Shown in pieces: positions 7,062 through 15,714 of a DNA stretch of 64,000 nt. The notes below the pieces were generated by a model. The model ran no database searches, was not told the DNA's origin, and worked only from the letters and a program-made list of their open reading frames with translations. Origin of the DNA: Protaetiibacter sp. (GTDB lineage Bacteria; Actinomycetota; Actinomycetes; Actinomycetales; Microbacteriaceae); NCBI GenBank assembly GCA_030150265.1, contig JASLGG010000032.1, positions 372,001 to 436,000 of the forward strand, given 5' to 3'. Numbering within the stretch: the first letter of the stretch is position 1; each line of letters starts with the position of its first letter. Both the position numbers and the translations under genes were made by a program.

Positions 7062-7319
7062 ATGGGCTTCATGCCCGATGCCCTCACCCCGCAGGAACGC
7101 TCCCTCCTCGACTTCGAGCTCGGCCACGGAGAGCATCCTGCGAAAGCGTCGGCGATCCGTGCCGTCTTCGGCTGTCCGCCGGCGCGCTACTACCAGCGCC
7201 TGTCCCGGTTGATCGACACCGAGCGCGCCGAGGCCGCCGAGCCGTTGCTCGTGCATCGCCTCCGGCGCATGCGAGACGCCGCGACGACCGCGCGCGCGTC
7301 GAGAACCTTCGTCGTCTAG
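7062..7319 (+). CDS. DUF3263 family protein
   Basis: An 85-residue helical protein: LTPQERSLLDFELGHGEH, then RAVFGCPPARYYQRLSRLID and EPLLVHRLRRMRD match DUF3263, a small actinobacterial family with a helix-turn-helix-like fold, found in hosts and phages. The function is unknown; a sigma-region-4-like DNA-binding role is often suggested. The start may be ATG 7062 or ATG 7071; neither has a clear ribosome site. It is the last gene before the tail module and occupies the place where terminase and head genes would normally begin. The C-terminus (TTARASRTFVV) departs from the family pattern and may be altered by the deletion proposed here. Confidence 0.7.
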   Translation: MGFMPDALTPQERSLLDFELGHGEHPAKASAIRAVFGCPPARYYQRLSRLIDTERAEAAEPLLVHRLRRMRDAATTARASRTFVV

Positions 7320-7410
7320 ATCCACGCGATTCGCCCCTTCAACGGGCCGCGGCGCCGGATCGGACGCAGAAGCAGACGAGAAGGCCGCCCAGCGGCATTG
7401 GAGTGGTGCG
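7320..7410 (+). other. 91-base junction between early and tail genes; candidate deletion scar
   Basis: No gene starts here. The tail-gene frame stays open back to 7213 and reads DAEADEKAAQRHWSGA before the ATG, while the -1 frame ends in a TGA overlapping that ATG (ATGA), as if a preceding gene once ended there. Either remnant is too short to identify. Confidence 0.35.
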
Positions 7411-7791
7411 ATGAAATTCCCCGATTCCGAGGCGATGGTGGTCGCCTTCCTGGCGATGCGCGTCGCCCCCGTGCCTGTGCACACCAAGCTCCCCGCGCCG
7501 CCGACCGGAACTTTCGTGCGGGTTTGGCGCACGGGCGGCGTCACGGTCAACCGGGTGCTCGATCAGCCGCTCATCACGGTGCAGGCGTGGGCGCCCGATC
7601 CCGTGACCGCATCCGATCTCGCGCAGAGCTGCCGCGAGGCCCTGCTGCGGGGCTCCGCGATCCTGCCGCTCGTCCGGGGCGTGACCGAGGCCGAAGGGCT
7701 TCGGTACGACCCGGATACGGAGGGTGAGGCCGCGACCGGTGCAGACCGGTACACCTTCACCCTGCAACTGAGGGTCCGCGCGACGCGCTGA
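7411..7791 (+). CDS. Tail terminator-like protein
   Basis: A 126-residue protein with the pattern of siphophage tail-terminator/completion proteins: an N-terminal helix (MKFPDSEAMVVAFLAMRV), a central strand pair GTFVRVWRTGGV, then LITVQAWAPDPVTASDLAQSCREALL and a final beta-strand with F-T-L-Q-L-R-V. These proteins cap the tail tube and dock it to the head. It sits directly before a terminator and the major tail protein gene, which is the usual order. A GGAGTGG ribosome site precedes the ATG. It is the first structural gene of the element; connectors, capsid and packaging genes expected upstream are missing. Confidence 0.7.
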   Translation: MKFPDSEAMVVAFLAMRVAPVPVHTKLPAPPTGTFVRVWRTGGVTVNRVLDQPLITVQAWAPDPVTASDLAQSCREALLRGSAILPLVRGVTEAEGLRYDPDTEGEAATGADRYTFTLQLRVRATR

Positions 7792-7798
7792 CCCGCTC

Positions 7799-7827
7799 AG
7801 GCCCCCGCCGCCCGGTGGGGGCCTTTT
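7799..7827 (+). terminator. Rho-independent terminator before the major tail protein gene
   Basis: aggccccc and gggggcct form an eight-pair stem with a ten-base loop, running into TTTT. It probably lowers read-through into the next gene or processes the transcript. Confidence 0.7.
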
Positions 7828-7869
7828 CATATGCCGGCCATGTCCGGCTCACACGAAAGAGGGACCATC

Positions 7870-8694
7870 ATGGCCGTCACCGCATCCAACGCGCGGATCT
7901 TCGGGTCCGACGCGGACGCGATCTATCTCGCCCCGGTCGGCACGCCGCTGCCCACCACGATCGACGAGGCGCTCAACCCGGCGTTCGAGGACGTCGGGTG
8001 GCTTCACGCCGACGGCATCACGGAGACCTTCACGGGCTCCAAGACCGAGATCCGCGGGCACCAGGGCTCGCGCGTCGTGCGCACCCGCATCGAGACGCCC
8101 GGCACCACGATCGGCTTCCACGCGCTCGAGTCGAAGGCCCAGACCAAGGGTCTGCGCTACGACGAGAAGTCGGCGACCGTCGTCGACGGCGTGCGCAAGA
8201 CCCGTCGCGGCGCGGGGCAGAAGGTGTCGGCGCGCGCTGCCGTGATCGACATCTTCGACGCCGACGACGTCACCGTGAAGGAGCGCCACGTCATCGAGCT
8301 CTTCGAGATCATCCCCGACGGCGACCGCGTGTTCGCGAACTCCGACATCGCGGGCTTCCCCTTCAAGGGCGAGATCATCGGCGACTACGACACCTTCGAG
8401 TCGGCCGGTGTGTCGCAGATCGCGACCGCCTGGACGGTGACCGTCGAGGGAACCCCCACGGGCGGCAGCTACACCCTCGCGGTGAACGGCTACTCGACCT
8501 CGGCGATCGCCTACAACGCGAACGCCACGGCGGTGGCCGCCGCGATCAACGCCCTCTCGGGCGTGACGGGCGTGTCGGGCGTGACGGGCAGCGGCACCGT
8601 CAGCCTCACCTTCCCGGTGCCGGTCGTGCTGACCGCCAACGGCTCCGGCCTCACCGGCGGCACCGAGCCGCGCGTGTCGGTCGACCCGAGCTGA
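7870..8694 (+). CDS. Major tail protein with C-terminal decoration domain
   Basis: A 274-residue tail-tube protein. Residues 1-185 have the features of actinobacteriophage major tail proteins: ARIFGSDADAIYLAPVGTPLPTTIDEAL near the start (in two parts), GWLHADGITETF, then ERHVIELFEIIPDGDRVFAN and FPFKGEIIGDYD. The last 90 residues (from about VTVEGTPTGGSYTLAVNGY) form a separate glycine/threonine-rich beta domain of the kind displayed on the outside of siphophage tails. The start has AAAGAGGGACC upstream. The gene is flanked by hairpins on both sides, consistent with high, separately controlled expression of the tube subunit. Confidence 0.85.
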   Translation: MAVTASNARIFGSDADAIYLAPVGTPLPTTIDEALNPAFEDVGWLHADGITETFTGSKTEIRGHQGSRVVRTRIETPGTTIGFHALESKAQTKGLRYDEKSATVVDGVRKTRRGAGQKVSARAAVIDIFDADDVTVKERHVIELFEIIPDGDRVFANSDIAGFPFKGEIIGDYDTFESAGVSQIATAWTVTVEGTPTGGSYTLAVNGYSTSAIAYNANATAVAAAINALSGVTGVSGVTGSGTVSLTFPVPVVLTANGSGLTGGTEPRVSVDPS

Positions 8695-8699
8695 GACGT

Positions 8700-8736
8700 G
8701 GCCGGGGCGGGCCTGGGTGGCTCGCCCGCCCCGGCC
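8700..8736 (+). terminator. 13-bp GC hairpin after the major tail protein gene
   Basis: GGCCGGGGCGGGC pairs perfectly with GCCCGCCCCGGCC around an 11-base loop. There is no T-tract; it probably acts as a weak terminator or 3' stabiliser that lets the tail-tube message exceed the downstream ones. Confidence 0.55.
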
Positions 8737-8780
8737 GCACCATCGCGAGCCGCCGACACCCATCACAAAAAGGAGCCATC

Positions 8781-9161
8781 ATGACCGATCAGACCCAGCC
8801 GCAGGATCACAAGAGCAAGAAGCCGACCGTGAAGACGGTCGAGGGCGGACGGCGGATCACCTTTCCCGACATCGTCGCCAAGGACCGGGCCGGGAAGGCC
8901 GTCCAGAAGGACGGCAAGGCCGTGCCGCTGTCGGTTCTGGTCGCCGACGCGAGCCTGGACGACTTCGAACTGCTCGACGACCTCCGCGCCGTGGACGTCG
9001 ACCGCAACGGTTCGCGACTCCCCGCGCTCCTGCGGCGTCTCGTCGGCGACGACTACCCCGCGGTCATGGACGCGCTCCGCAACGAGGGCGGGCGCGTCCG
9101 GATCCAGCCGGCGTCCGAGTGGATCCGTCAGCTGATGGAGGCGCTCGACCCAAACTCCTGA
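8781..9161 (+). CDS. Tail assembly chaperone (gpG-like, unshifted product)
   Basis: A 126-residue protein in the position of the first tail assembly chaperone, between major tail protein and tape measure. The N-terminal 30 residues are disordered and lysine-rich; the body has SLDDFELLDDLRAVDVDRNG and VGDDYPAVMDALRNEGGRV, typical of actinobacteriophage gpG analogues that hold the tape measure soluble. The AAAAAGGAG ribosome site is strong. A slippery heptamer near the end allows a longer fusion product. Confidence 0.85.
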   Translation: MTDQTQPQDHKSKKPTVKTVEGGRRITFPDIVAKDRAGKAVQKDGKAVPLSVLVADASLDDFELLDDLRAVDVDRNGSRLPALLRRLVGDDYPAVMDALRNEGGRVRIQPASEWIRQLMEALDPNS

Positions 9162-9547
9162 TCCTGAGCGAGGCGTACTCGCATCACGAAGCCGCGTTGC
9201 GGGCTTCGCTCAGGGCCGAGTATCAGGTGCGCGACCTCCGCGCGGAGAGCGTGCGGCAGCTCGCCGCGATGATGGCGTGGCTCCCTCCCGGATGCGCTCT
9301 CTGGCGCTCCCTCGGGGGTCCGCTGTCCCTCTCCGCGGAGGCCGCGCGCCTCGACATCATCGACTACCGCTTGCGGGTGCTCGCCTGGCAGCAGACCGAG
9401 GACGGCAGCAAGGGCCGCAACCGGCCCGAGCCTCCCGAGGCGCCCCCGTATGCGGGCGAGCGCCGCCGGGCCGCGGCTGAGGCGGAGCGCAAGGCATCCG
9501 CGTACCTGCGGCGGCAGCGGCGTCGGCCGCCCGCGGCATCCGAATAA
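8781..9547 (+). CDS. Tail assembly chaperone fusion made by -1 frameshift (gpGT-like)
   Basis: Slippage at 9149-9155 extends the first chaperone by 130 residues to about 255 in total. The added part contains LSEAYSHHEAALRASLRAEYQ, LAAMMAWLPPGCALWRSLGGP and a basic C-terminus (AERKASAYLRRQRRR), as in the second chaperone domain (gpT) of many siphophages. Established knowledge: the G to GT ratio set by frameshifting controls tail assembly around the tape measure. The -1 frame has no credible start codon of its own after the preceding stop, which supports the fusion. The tape measure gene begins 70 bases later. Confidence 0.85.
9149..9155 (+). promoter_or_regulatory. Programmed -1 ribosomal frameshift site (C CCA AAC)
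   Basis: The heptamer CCCAAAC fits X XXY YYZ in the exact frame of the upstream chaperone, two codons before its TGA stop (9159-9161). Slippage continues into an open frame to 9547. Confidence 0.8.
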
Positions 9548-9617
9548 GCCGTCGCCAGACGGTTCCGATTGAACGACCGCCCGAGTCCGGGTTTTCGCGC
9601 GCCTGGAAGGGGACCCC

Positions 9618-12224
9618 GTGGCCTACATTGCGATAGCTGACATCTACTTCGACCTCCGTCCGGGAGAGGTCGCCGCCAAGATCGACGCGGCGTTCTCAAG
9701 CAGCCTCGTCTCCGCTGTCATGGTGCTACAGGGCCTCCGCCTCGGTGACCTCCTGATCGCAGGCATGGAGCAGGCCGCGATTGACAGCGCGGGTGCGGTC
9801 GGCGACGCGATCGCCGACGCCGTCCACGCAGCGCTCGCCGCGCGAGGCGATGAGCTCGGCAAGGAGCTCGTCGGAGGCATCGAAAAGAGCGCACGACAGC
9901 GCGCGGGCGACATCGGCGGCGCGATCGCCGACGAGGTCGCCGCCGAGGCACCTCGGCACGGCAGCAAGATCGGCGAAAGGCTCATCGAGAGCATCGGTAA
10001 GAACATCATTGATCCCAGCCTGGCTGCGATCGGTGACGCGATCGCCGATCGCATCGGCGAGGCCGTTGCCCGACGCGGCGGCGAAACCGGGCAGGCGATG
10101 ACCGAGAGCATGGGGGCTGCCGCGAGCGACGGCGCGAAAGAGGTCGGCGACCAGATCGCGGACGACGTCGGGTCGAAGGTCGAGGAGCGAAGCGAAGGGA
10201 TCGGCACCCGTCTTCTCGAGGGTATGGGCCGACTGCTGAAGAACGGCCTGGGAGCCGTCGGCGGCGGAGTCGCTGCCTTGCTCCAGGGTATCGGCGGCTT
10301 GATCGGCGCCGGGATGGATGCGCTGGGTGGTGCCGTCGTCGGTCAGGCGAAGAAGGCGATGAGCGCCGGCTTCGAGAACCTGAACGGCCTCGACCAGGCC
10401 TCGGCGAAGCTGACCATGCTGAAGTACTCCGCCGAGGATGCCGACGGTGCGATGAGCAGCGCGATCGAAGCGGTCAGAGGGACCACCTTCAGCATGGGTG
10501 CTGCCGCTTCCGCTGCAACTGCCGCGGTCATCGCCGGGATCAAACCCGGAGAGGACCTCCAGCGGACGCTCACCTTGGTTGCCGACGCGGCCACGGTCGC
10601 CAAGGGCGACATGAACTCCATGGGCGAGATCTTCAACAAGGTGGCGTCGAGCAACCAGGTACAGCTCGACACGATCGGTCAACTGGAGTCGGCAGGCATT
10701 CCGGCACTGAAGATCCTCGCTGATCACATCGGCGTCACCACCGACGAGGTGACGAAGATGGCGGAGGCCGGGACCATCGACTTCGCCACCTTCCAGTCGG
10801 CGATGGAGGCCGGCCTCGGTGGTGCCGCTCTTGGTGCGACAGGCACCTTCCAAGGGGCGATGGCGGCCATCCAGACTTCGCTCGGGGGGATCGGTGCCGG
10901 TCTGCTGTCGGGAATCTTCCCGTACCTCGCGCCTCTCCTGCAGGCGATCCTTGGGACACTCGCCCCGCTGGAAGAGAAAGCCGCCGACGTCGGATCCGCG
11001 TTTGGCACGCTTATCGCGCCGGCGGTTCAGACACTCACCGATCTCTTGGGGAACATCGACATCTCGGGGCTTCTCGACCTCTCGTCGGTCGTTTCGCCGC
11101 TCGGCTTCATCTTCCAGACCCTGCAGCCGCTGCTGCCGGTCGTGCTCGCGGCATTCGTCCAGATCGGCTCGGTCCTCGGCGGGGCGCTCACCTCTGCAGC
11201 CGAGACCCTCATCCCCGTGATCAGCGACATCGCGACCACGTTCTCCGGCGTCCTGGTTCAGGTGCTGCCGATGCTGCTCCCGGTCCTGGAACAGCTGGCG
11301 GGCGCTTTCGCCCAGATCATCCTGGCGGTGGCTCCTCTTATCCCGCAGATCGTGGGTGCACTGCTGCCGGCCTTCGCCGAGTTGGTGCCCGTGCTCGTCG
11401 AGGCGCTGCTGCCGGTGTTCACGTCGTTGATCTCGGCGCTGATGCCGATTGTGGAAGCGCTGCTTCCCGTGCTCGCGACGCTGTTCGAGGCACTCGCGCC
11501 CATCGTGCTCCAGCTGGTCGAGGCGATCGTGCCGTTGCTGCAGCCGATCCTCGCCCTGGTGGCTCCGCTCCTCCAGCTCGTCAGCGCGATCCTCGCTCCG
11601 CTGATCGAGCTGCTGGGGTTGCTCATCGAGCCGCTGCTGACGCCGTTGAAGCTCGCATTCGACGTGCTGCTTCCCGTGATCACTGGATTGGTGAATGCCT
11701 TCTCGGCTTACCTCATCCCGATCATCCAGACGCTCACGGAGGTCCTGGGCGGAATCCTCGACTTCATCGTCGGTGTATTCACCGGGGATTGGGAGAGAGC
11801 GTGGGACGGTATCCAACGGGTGTTCAAGGGCATCTGGGACGGTGTGCAGAACATCGCGAAGGGCGCGATCAACTTCATCATCGACCTGATCAACACGGCC
11901 ATCGGGGCGATCAACGGCCTCGCCGGCGGAGTCTCCGACCTGACCGGTGGGGCAATCAACCTCCGTATTCCCAAGATCCCCCGCCTGGCGGAGGGTGGCA
12001 TCATCACCGCCCGCGCGGGCGGGGTACTCGCGACGATCGGTGAGGGTGCCTACGACGAGGGCGTGTTGCCGCTCGCGGGGCCGCGGTTCGAGCGTCTCAC
12101 CGACGACATCGCGCGCAAGGTCGAGGACGACCGACCGATGCGGATCGACCGGGAGTCGATCGATGAGCTCGCCCGAGCGGTGGCGGGCTACCTGAGGGTT
12201 CAGACACGAATGGGGGTGGCGTGA
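9618..12224 (+). CDS. Tape measure protein
   Basis: An 868-residue protein that sets tail length and is ejected ahead of DNA in siphophages. Four imperfect repeats of about 38 residues (starts near 62, 100, 139 and 177; signature GDAIADxVxxxxxxRGxxxG) begin the protein. Residues 250-450 carry the conserved tape measure domain (GLDQASAKLTMLKYS, then AAVIAGIKPGEDLQRTLTLV, and SMGEIFNKVASSNQVQLDTI). Residues 460-760 are very hydrophobic, with repeated LLPVLxxLxxAxAPI segments, as in ejected pore regions. The rule of about 0.15 nm per residue predicts a short tail near 130 nm. GTG 9618 has a GGAAGGGGA site. Confidence 0.92.
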   Translation: MAYIAIADIYFDLRPGEVAAKIDAAFSSSLVSAVMVLQGLRLGDLLIAGMEQAAIDSAGAVGDAIADAVHAALAARGDELGKELVGGIEKSARQRAGDIGGAIADEVAAEAPRHGSKIGERLIESIGKNIIDPSLAAIGDAIADRIGEAVARRGGETGQAMTESMGAAASDGAKEVGDQIADDVGSKVEERSEGIGTRLLEGMGRLLKNGLGAVGGGVAALLQGIGGLIGAGMDALGGAVVGQAKKAMSAGFENLNGLDQASAKLTMLKYSAEDADGAMSSAIEAVRGTTFSMGAAASAATAAVIAGIKPGEDLQRTLTLVADAATVAKGDMNSMGEIFNKVASSNQVQLDTIGQLESAGIPALKILADHIGVTTDEVTKMAEAGTIDFATFQSAMEAGLGGAALGATGTFQGAMAAIQTSLGGIGAGLLSGIFPYLAPLLQAILGTLAPLEEKAADVGSAFGTLIAPAVQTLTDLLGNIDISGLLDLSSVVSPLGFIFQTLQPLLPVVLAAFVQIGSVLGGALTSAAETLIPVISDIATTFSGVLVQVLPMLLPVLEQLAGAFAQIILAVAPLIPQIVGALLPAFAELVPVLVEALLPVFTSLISALMPIVEALLPVLATLFEALAPIVLQLVEAIVPLLQPILALVAPLLQLVSAILAPLIELLGLLIEPLLTPLKLAFDVLLPVITGLVNAFSAYLIPIIQTLTEVLGGILDFIVGVFTGDWERAWDGIQRVFKGIWDGVQNIAKGAINFIIDLINTAIGAINGLAGGVSDLTGGAINLRIPKIPRLAEGGIITARAGGVLATIGEGAYDEGVLPLAGPRFERLTDDIARKVEDDRPMRIDRESIDELARAVAGYLRVQTRMGVA

Positions 12225-14503
12225 TGGCGCTTGTGCTCTTCTCGGCCGCCGAGCAGCAGTGCTCGGGGACCAATACTCCGCAGGTCGCGCTCCGGATGGA
12301 GATCTGGCGTGACGACACCGGGTCGGGGGTGGACGCCGTCGGCAACAGGGAGTCGCTCTGGGGGCGGCTCATGCTCGTGCGCCGGGGATCGAGCGGTGGT
12401 TCCTACAACCTGTACAACAACTGCTCGGCCGCGGCCTCGGCGAACGGCTCGTCGCTCGCCTCCGTCTCGGGGATCGGGTACGACTTCCGGGCGTCGTCGG
12501 GCATGGGCGCGGTCGGTTCGACGAAGACGCTGTGGGAGGGATGGTTCACCGTCGTCCACGATGCCGACGGTACGAAGACTTTGCCGTACGCGGGGTCGTG
12601 GACTTCTCCCTCCGGCGACCTCATCGGATCGACGTCCGTCTCCAACTCCGTCGTGCTGCCGAAGATCTCCCAGACGCCGAGCACGCCCACCGGCTTCACG
12701 GCGACCTGGGTGTCGGACACCCAGGCGTCGCTGGCGTGGACGAACAACTACCCCTCGAACGGCGCGCCGACGACGAGCAACGTGCAGTCCTCCGTCAACG
12801 GTGCGGCGTTCGCGACTGTCGCGACGCTCGCGGCGACGCAGTCCGCGGCGATCGCGACCGAGGCCAACCGGAAGACCGTCTACCGGGTCAACGCGCAGAA
12901 CGCCACCGGTGCGTCGGCATGGTCGGCCACGGCGACCGTCTTTACGACGCCCGCGGCTCCGACGTCTGTGTCGGCGGCGAAGGGTCCTGCCGGCGACATC
13001 CTGGTCGCCTGGGCATCCCATGTCGCGTTCACCGAGCACGAGCATGTCATCGAGCACTCGGCCGACGGCGGCTCGAGCTGGTCTGCCCTCGCGGTGGTCG
13101 CAGGCGGGACGAGCTCCTATACCCACGCCTCGCCGAGCGCGTCCGTGCCGCACACCTATCGGGTTCGCGCGCGCAACACCGACACCGGCTCCCGCGCATC
13201 GGCGTGGGTCGGTTCCAACACGGTCGTGTTGCTCACCGCGCCGAGCAAGCCGACCATCCCGACGCTCAATGCCTATCAGGATCGCGGCGCGGCGTTCCTC
13301 TTCGCATGGGTGCACAACGCGATCGACACGACGGCGCAGATCGCCTTCGAGTCGGCGTACTCGACCGATGGCGGATCGACATGGACGAGCACCGGCAAGA
13401 CGACGTCGACTGACGCCTTCAGGTCGTATCCCGCATCCAGCTGGGCCGCCAATCAGCAGGTCGCCTTCCGCGTCCGCACGTGGGGGCAGGCGACGGTCGG
13501 CGGTTCCGACGGGGCGGGGGCGTCGCCGTGGTCGGATCCCGTCACGGCGACCTTCAAGTCCCGCCCGGTGGCGACCATCGTCGGACCCGCGAACGGAGGG
13601 ATCTACGACAGCGCCGCGCTGACCGTCCAGCTCGCCTTCGCGCAGTCCGAAGGAGCCTCCTTCGTGTCCGCGACGATCGAGCTCCACGCCGGCGCGACGC
13701 TGCTTGAGCAGCGCGTCTCGACCACGCTCGCTGCCACGCTCATGACGACGCGAGTCGCCAACGATGCCTCGTACACGCTCCGCGTCACGGTCCGCGACTC
13801 GAACGGGCTCCTCTCCTCGATCACGACCTCCACGTTCACCGTGACCTACACGGAGCCGGTCGCGGCCGCAGTGACCGTCGACTACCTGGAGGAGTCGGGC
13901 GTCGGTCAGCTGGGCATCGCGATTCCGGATCCCGTCGCGGGGGAGGTCGCAGCGGTCGCCGTCACCGTGACGCGCACGATCGCGGGCGCCACCGAGACGA
14001 TCGTGGAGCGGTATCCGGCCTCGGCCGCCCTCACCATCCTCGACACGACCCCCACCATCCGCGGCACCAACGTCTATGTCGTGACCACGATCTCGGCCGA
14101 CGGCGCGACGACCGAGGTGGAACAGACTCTGACGACCGCCGAGCCGTGGCGCGCGTTCCTGTCCACCGGGGTGGGGTACGCGCGAATCGTCTCGTTCGGC
14201 GGCGATCTGACGTTCACGAGCAAGCCGACGAGATCCACGGCGCTCGTGCAGGCCGCGGGCCGCCGCCGACCCATCGCGATGTTCGGCGAGCAGACCGGGC
14301 TCGAGGTGTCGGGCTCGACGACGATTGTCCCCGGCCTGGGATCCTCGGCGCAAGAGATCGAGGAGTTCCTGCTGGAGGCGGGATCGGTGTGCTATCGGGA
14401 CGCCTCGGGCCGGCGCATGTTCGGCATCGTCACGGGCAGCCTCGACACCCCGAACAGCCTGTCGAGCGCGTTCCAGTTCACCGTCACGGAGGCGACCTCA
14501 TGA
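12224..14503 (+). CDS. Tail protein with fibronectin type III domains (distal tail/minor tail protein)
   Basis: A 759-residue protein. Residues 1-150 form a lectin-like beta domain (ESLWGRLMLVRRG, then SLASVSGIGYDFRASSGMG, and LWEGWFTVVHDADGTKTLPY). At least two fibronectin type III modules follow (about 150-335: AWSATATVFTTPAAPTSVSA marks one boundary), then a third near 335-450 and Ig-like domains to 620. The C-terminal 130 residues (WRAFLSTGVGYARIVSFGG, RRRPIAMFGEQTG, EEFLLEAGSVCYRD) are the conserved part of actinobacteriophage minor tail proteins that sit at the tail tip. FN3 domains probably bind host-surface sugars. ATG 12224 overlaps the tape measure stop; a GTG one codon upstream is equally possible. 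Confidence 0.8.
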   Translation: MALVLFSAAEQQCSGTNTPQVALRMEIWRDDTGSGVDAVGNRESLWGRLMLVRRGSSGGSYNLYNNCSAAASANGSSLASVSGIGYDFRASSGMGAVGSTKTLWEGWFTVVHDADGTKTLPYAGSWTSPSGDLIGSTSVSNSVVLPKISQTPSTPTGFTATWVSDTQASLAWTNNYPSNGAPTTSNVQSSVNGAAFATVATLAATQSAAIATEANRKTVYRVNAQNATGASAWSATATVFTTPAAPTSVSAAKGPAGDILVAWASHVAFTEHEHVIEHSADGGSSWSALAVVAGGTSSYTHASPSASVPHTYRVRARNTDTGSRASAWVGSNTVVLLTAPSKPTIPTLNAYQDRGAAFLFAWVHNAIDTTAQIAFESAYSTDGGSTWTSTGKTTSTDAFRSYPASSWAANQQVAFRVRTWGQATVGGSDGAGASPWSDPVTATFKSRPVATIVGPANGGIYDSAALTVQLAFAQSEGASFVSATIELHAGATLLEQRVSTTLAATLMTTRVANDASYTLRVTVRDSNGLLSSITTSTFTVTYTEPVAAAVTVDYLEESGVGQLGIAIPDPVAGEVAAVAVTVTRTIAGATETIVERYPASAALTILDTTPTIRGTNVYVVTTISADGATTEVEQTLTTAEPWRAFLSTGVGYARIVSFGGDLTFTSKPTRSTALVQAAGRRRPIAMFGEQTGLEVSGSTTIVPGLGSSAQEIEEFLLEAGSVCYRDASGRRMFGIVTGSLDTPNSLSSAFQFTVTEATS

Positions 14504-15714
14504 CCGACCTTCCCGTCGGTGTGGTCCCCATCCGGGATCTCACGACCCGCGACATCCTCTACGGGGCCCGCACCACCCGGTTCCGCTACGAGTTGCTCGC
14601 ACACGATGCCGTCACCGGCAGGGACAGCCTCGCCGGCGAACTCGACGGCGTGCTCAGCGGATCACTGAGCTGGAGCTCCACTGCCGCCGTCAAGAAGAGC
14701 GGCAGCCTCAAGGTGCTCGACCTCGCGACCGCCGCGGATGGGGCGACGCGCATCGCGGATGTCGCACTCGTCGCCACCCGCATCCGTCCGGTGCTCGAGA
14801 TCGAAGGCCTCCCCGAGATGCCGCTCGGCGTGTATCTCGTCACCGCATCGCCCGAGGAATGGTCGGCCACGCACCGGGTGCTATCGCTCGAGCTCCACGA
14901 TCGCACGACGGTGCTCGAGCAGGATCGCACGGAGGGTACGTTCACGGCACCCACCGGGACGCCCATCCTCGCGATCGTGAGCTCGGTGATCGAGTCGGCG
15001 GGCGAGACGATCGACGTCGACGCGTCCGAGACGCTCACGCTCGGCTCGCCGATGGTGTGGAAGGCGGGTACCTCGAAGCTCGCGATCGTCAACGATCTGC
15101 TCGAGGCCCTCGGTTATCAAGGCCTCTGGGTCGACGGGGCGGGTGCTTTCCGCGCCACGCCATATGTGCGGCCGGCCATGCGGCCGATCCACTACGCGAT
15201 CCTGAACGATGAGGCGGGGCGCGCCCTCGTGCGGGAGCTCGCTGATGGCCCGCAGTCGATCTACTCGCCGGAGTGGACCCACGACCGGGACTCCTACGAC
15301 ATCCCCAACAAGGTCGTCGCGGTGGCGTCGGGGAACGCGAAGGATGCGCCGTCGATCGGCGTCGCGACGAACGAAGACTCCTCCTCTCCGTACTCCTACC
15401 CCTCGCGCGGTCGCTGGGTCGTGACCGTGGTGGACGGGGTGGAGGTGCCCGACTACGCGGATCAGCCGGATCCGGACGCGGCCGAGGTCGCGTTCCTCCG
15501 GGAGCGCGCGCGGCAGGTTCTCATCGCGTCGTCGTCGTCGCAGGCGACGGTGTCGGTGAAGTGTCTGCCGATCCCCGTCGAACTGCTCGACGCGGTGCGC
15601 TTCGCCTCGACGCCGGCCGGGGTCGACGCTCGCCACACCGTGACGAGCGTCGGGATGGACCTGAGGTTCGACGGGCTCATGTCGCTCGAACTGCGAGAGG
15701 TGGTGGACCTGTGA
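14500..15714 (+). CDS. Tail hub/baseplate protein (Gp37-like)
   Basis: A 404-residue protein resembling Siphovirus Gp37-like tail proteins (related to the gp27-type hub). Characteristic parts are the N-terminal FRYELLAHDA and GELDGVLSGSLSWSS, LGVYLVTASPEEW, LHDRTTVLEQD and the C-terminal ARHTVTSVGMDLRFDGLMSL. Hubs of this kind join the distal tail protein to fibres and form the opening of the tail tube. It overlaps its neighbours on both sides by four bases (ATGA and GTGA), so the tail tip genes are translationally coupled. No lysozyme domain is fused to it. Confidence 0.75.
   Translation: MTDLPVGVVPIRDLTTRDILYGARTTRFRYELLAHDAVTGRDSLAGELDGVLSGSLSWSSTAAVKKSGSLKVLDLATAADGATRIADVALVATRIRPVLEIEGLPEMPLGVYLVTASPEEWSATHRVLSLELHDRTTVLEQDRTEGTFTAPTGTPILAIVSSVIESAGETIDVDASETLTLGSPMVWKAGTSKLAIVNDLLEALGYQGLWVDGAGAFRATPYVRPAMRPIHYAILNDEAGRALVRELADGPQSIYSPEWTHDRDSYDIPNKVVAVASGNAKDAPSIGVATNEDSSSPYSYPSRGRWVVTVVDGVEVPDYADQPDPDAAEVAFLRERARQVLIASSSSQATVSVKCLPIPVELLDAVRFASTPAGVDARHTVTSVGMDLRFDGLMSLELREVVDL

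Noticed and set aside
9161..9547. Sequencing frameshift between two chaperone frames
   Set aside because: The exact in-frame slippery heptamer and the known biology of tail chaperones make a programmed shift the better explanation.
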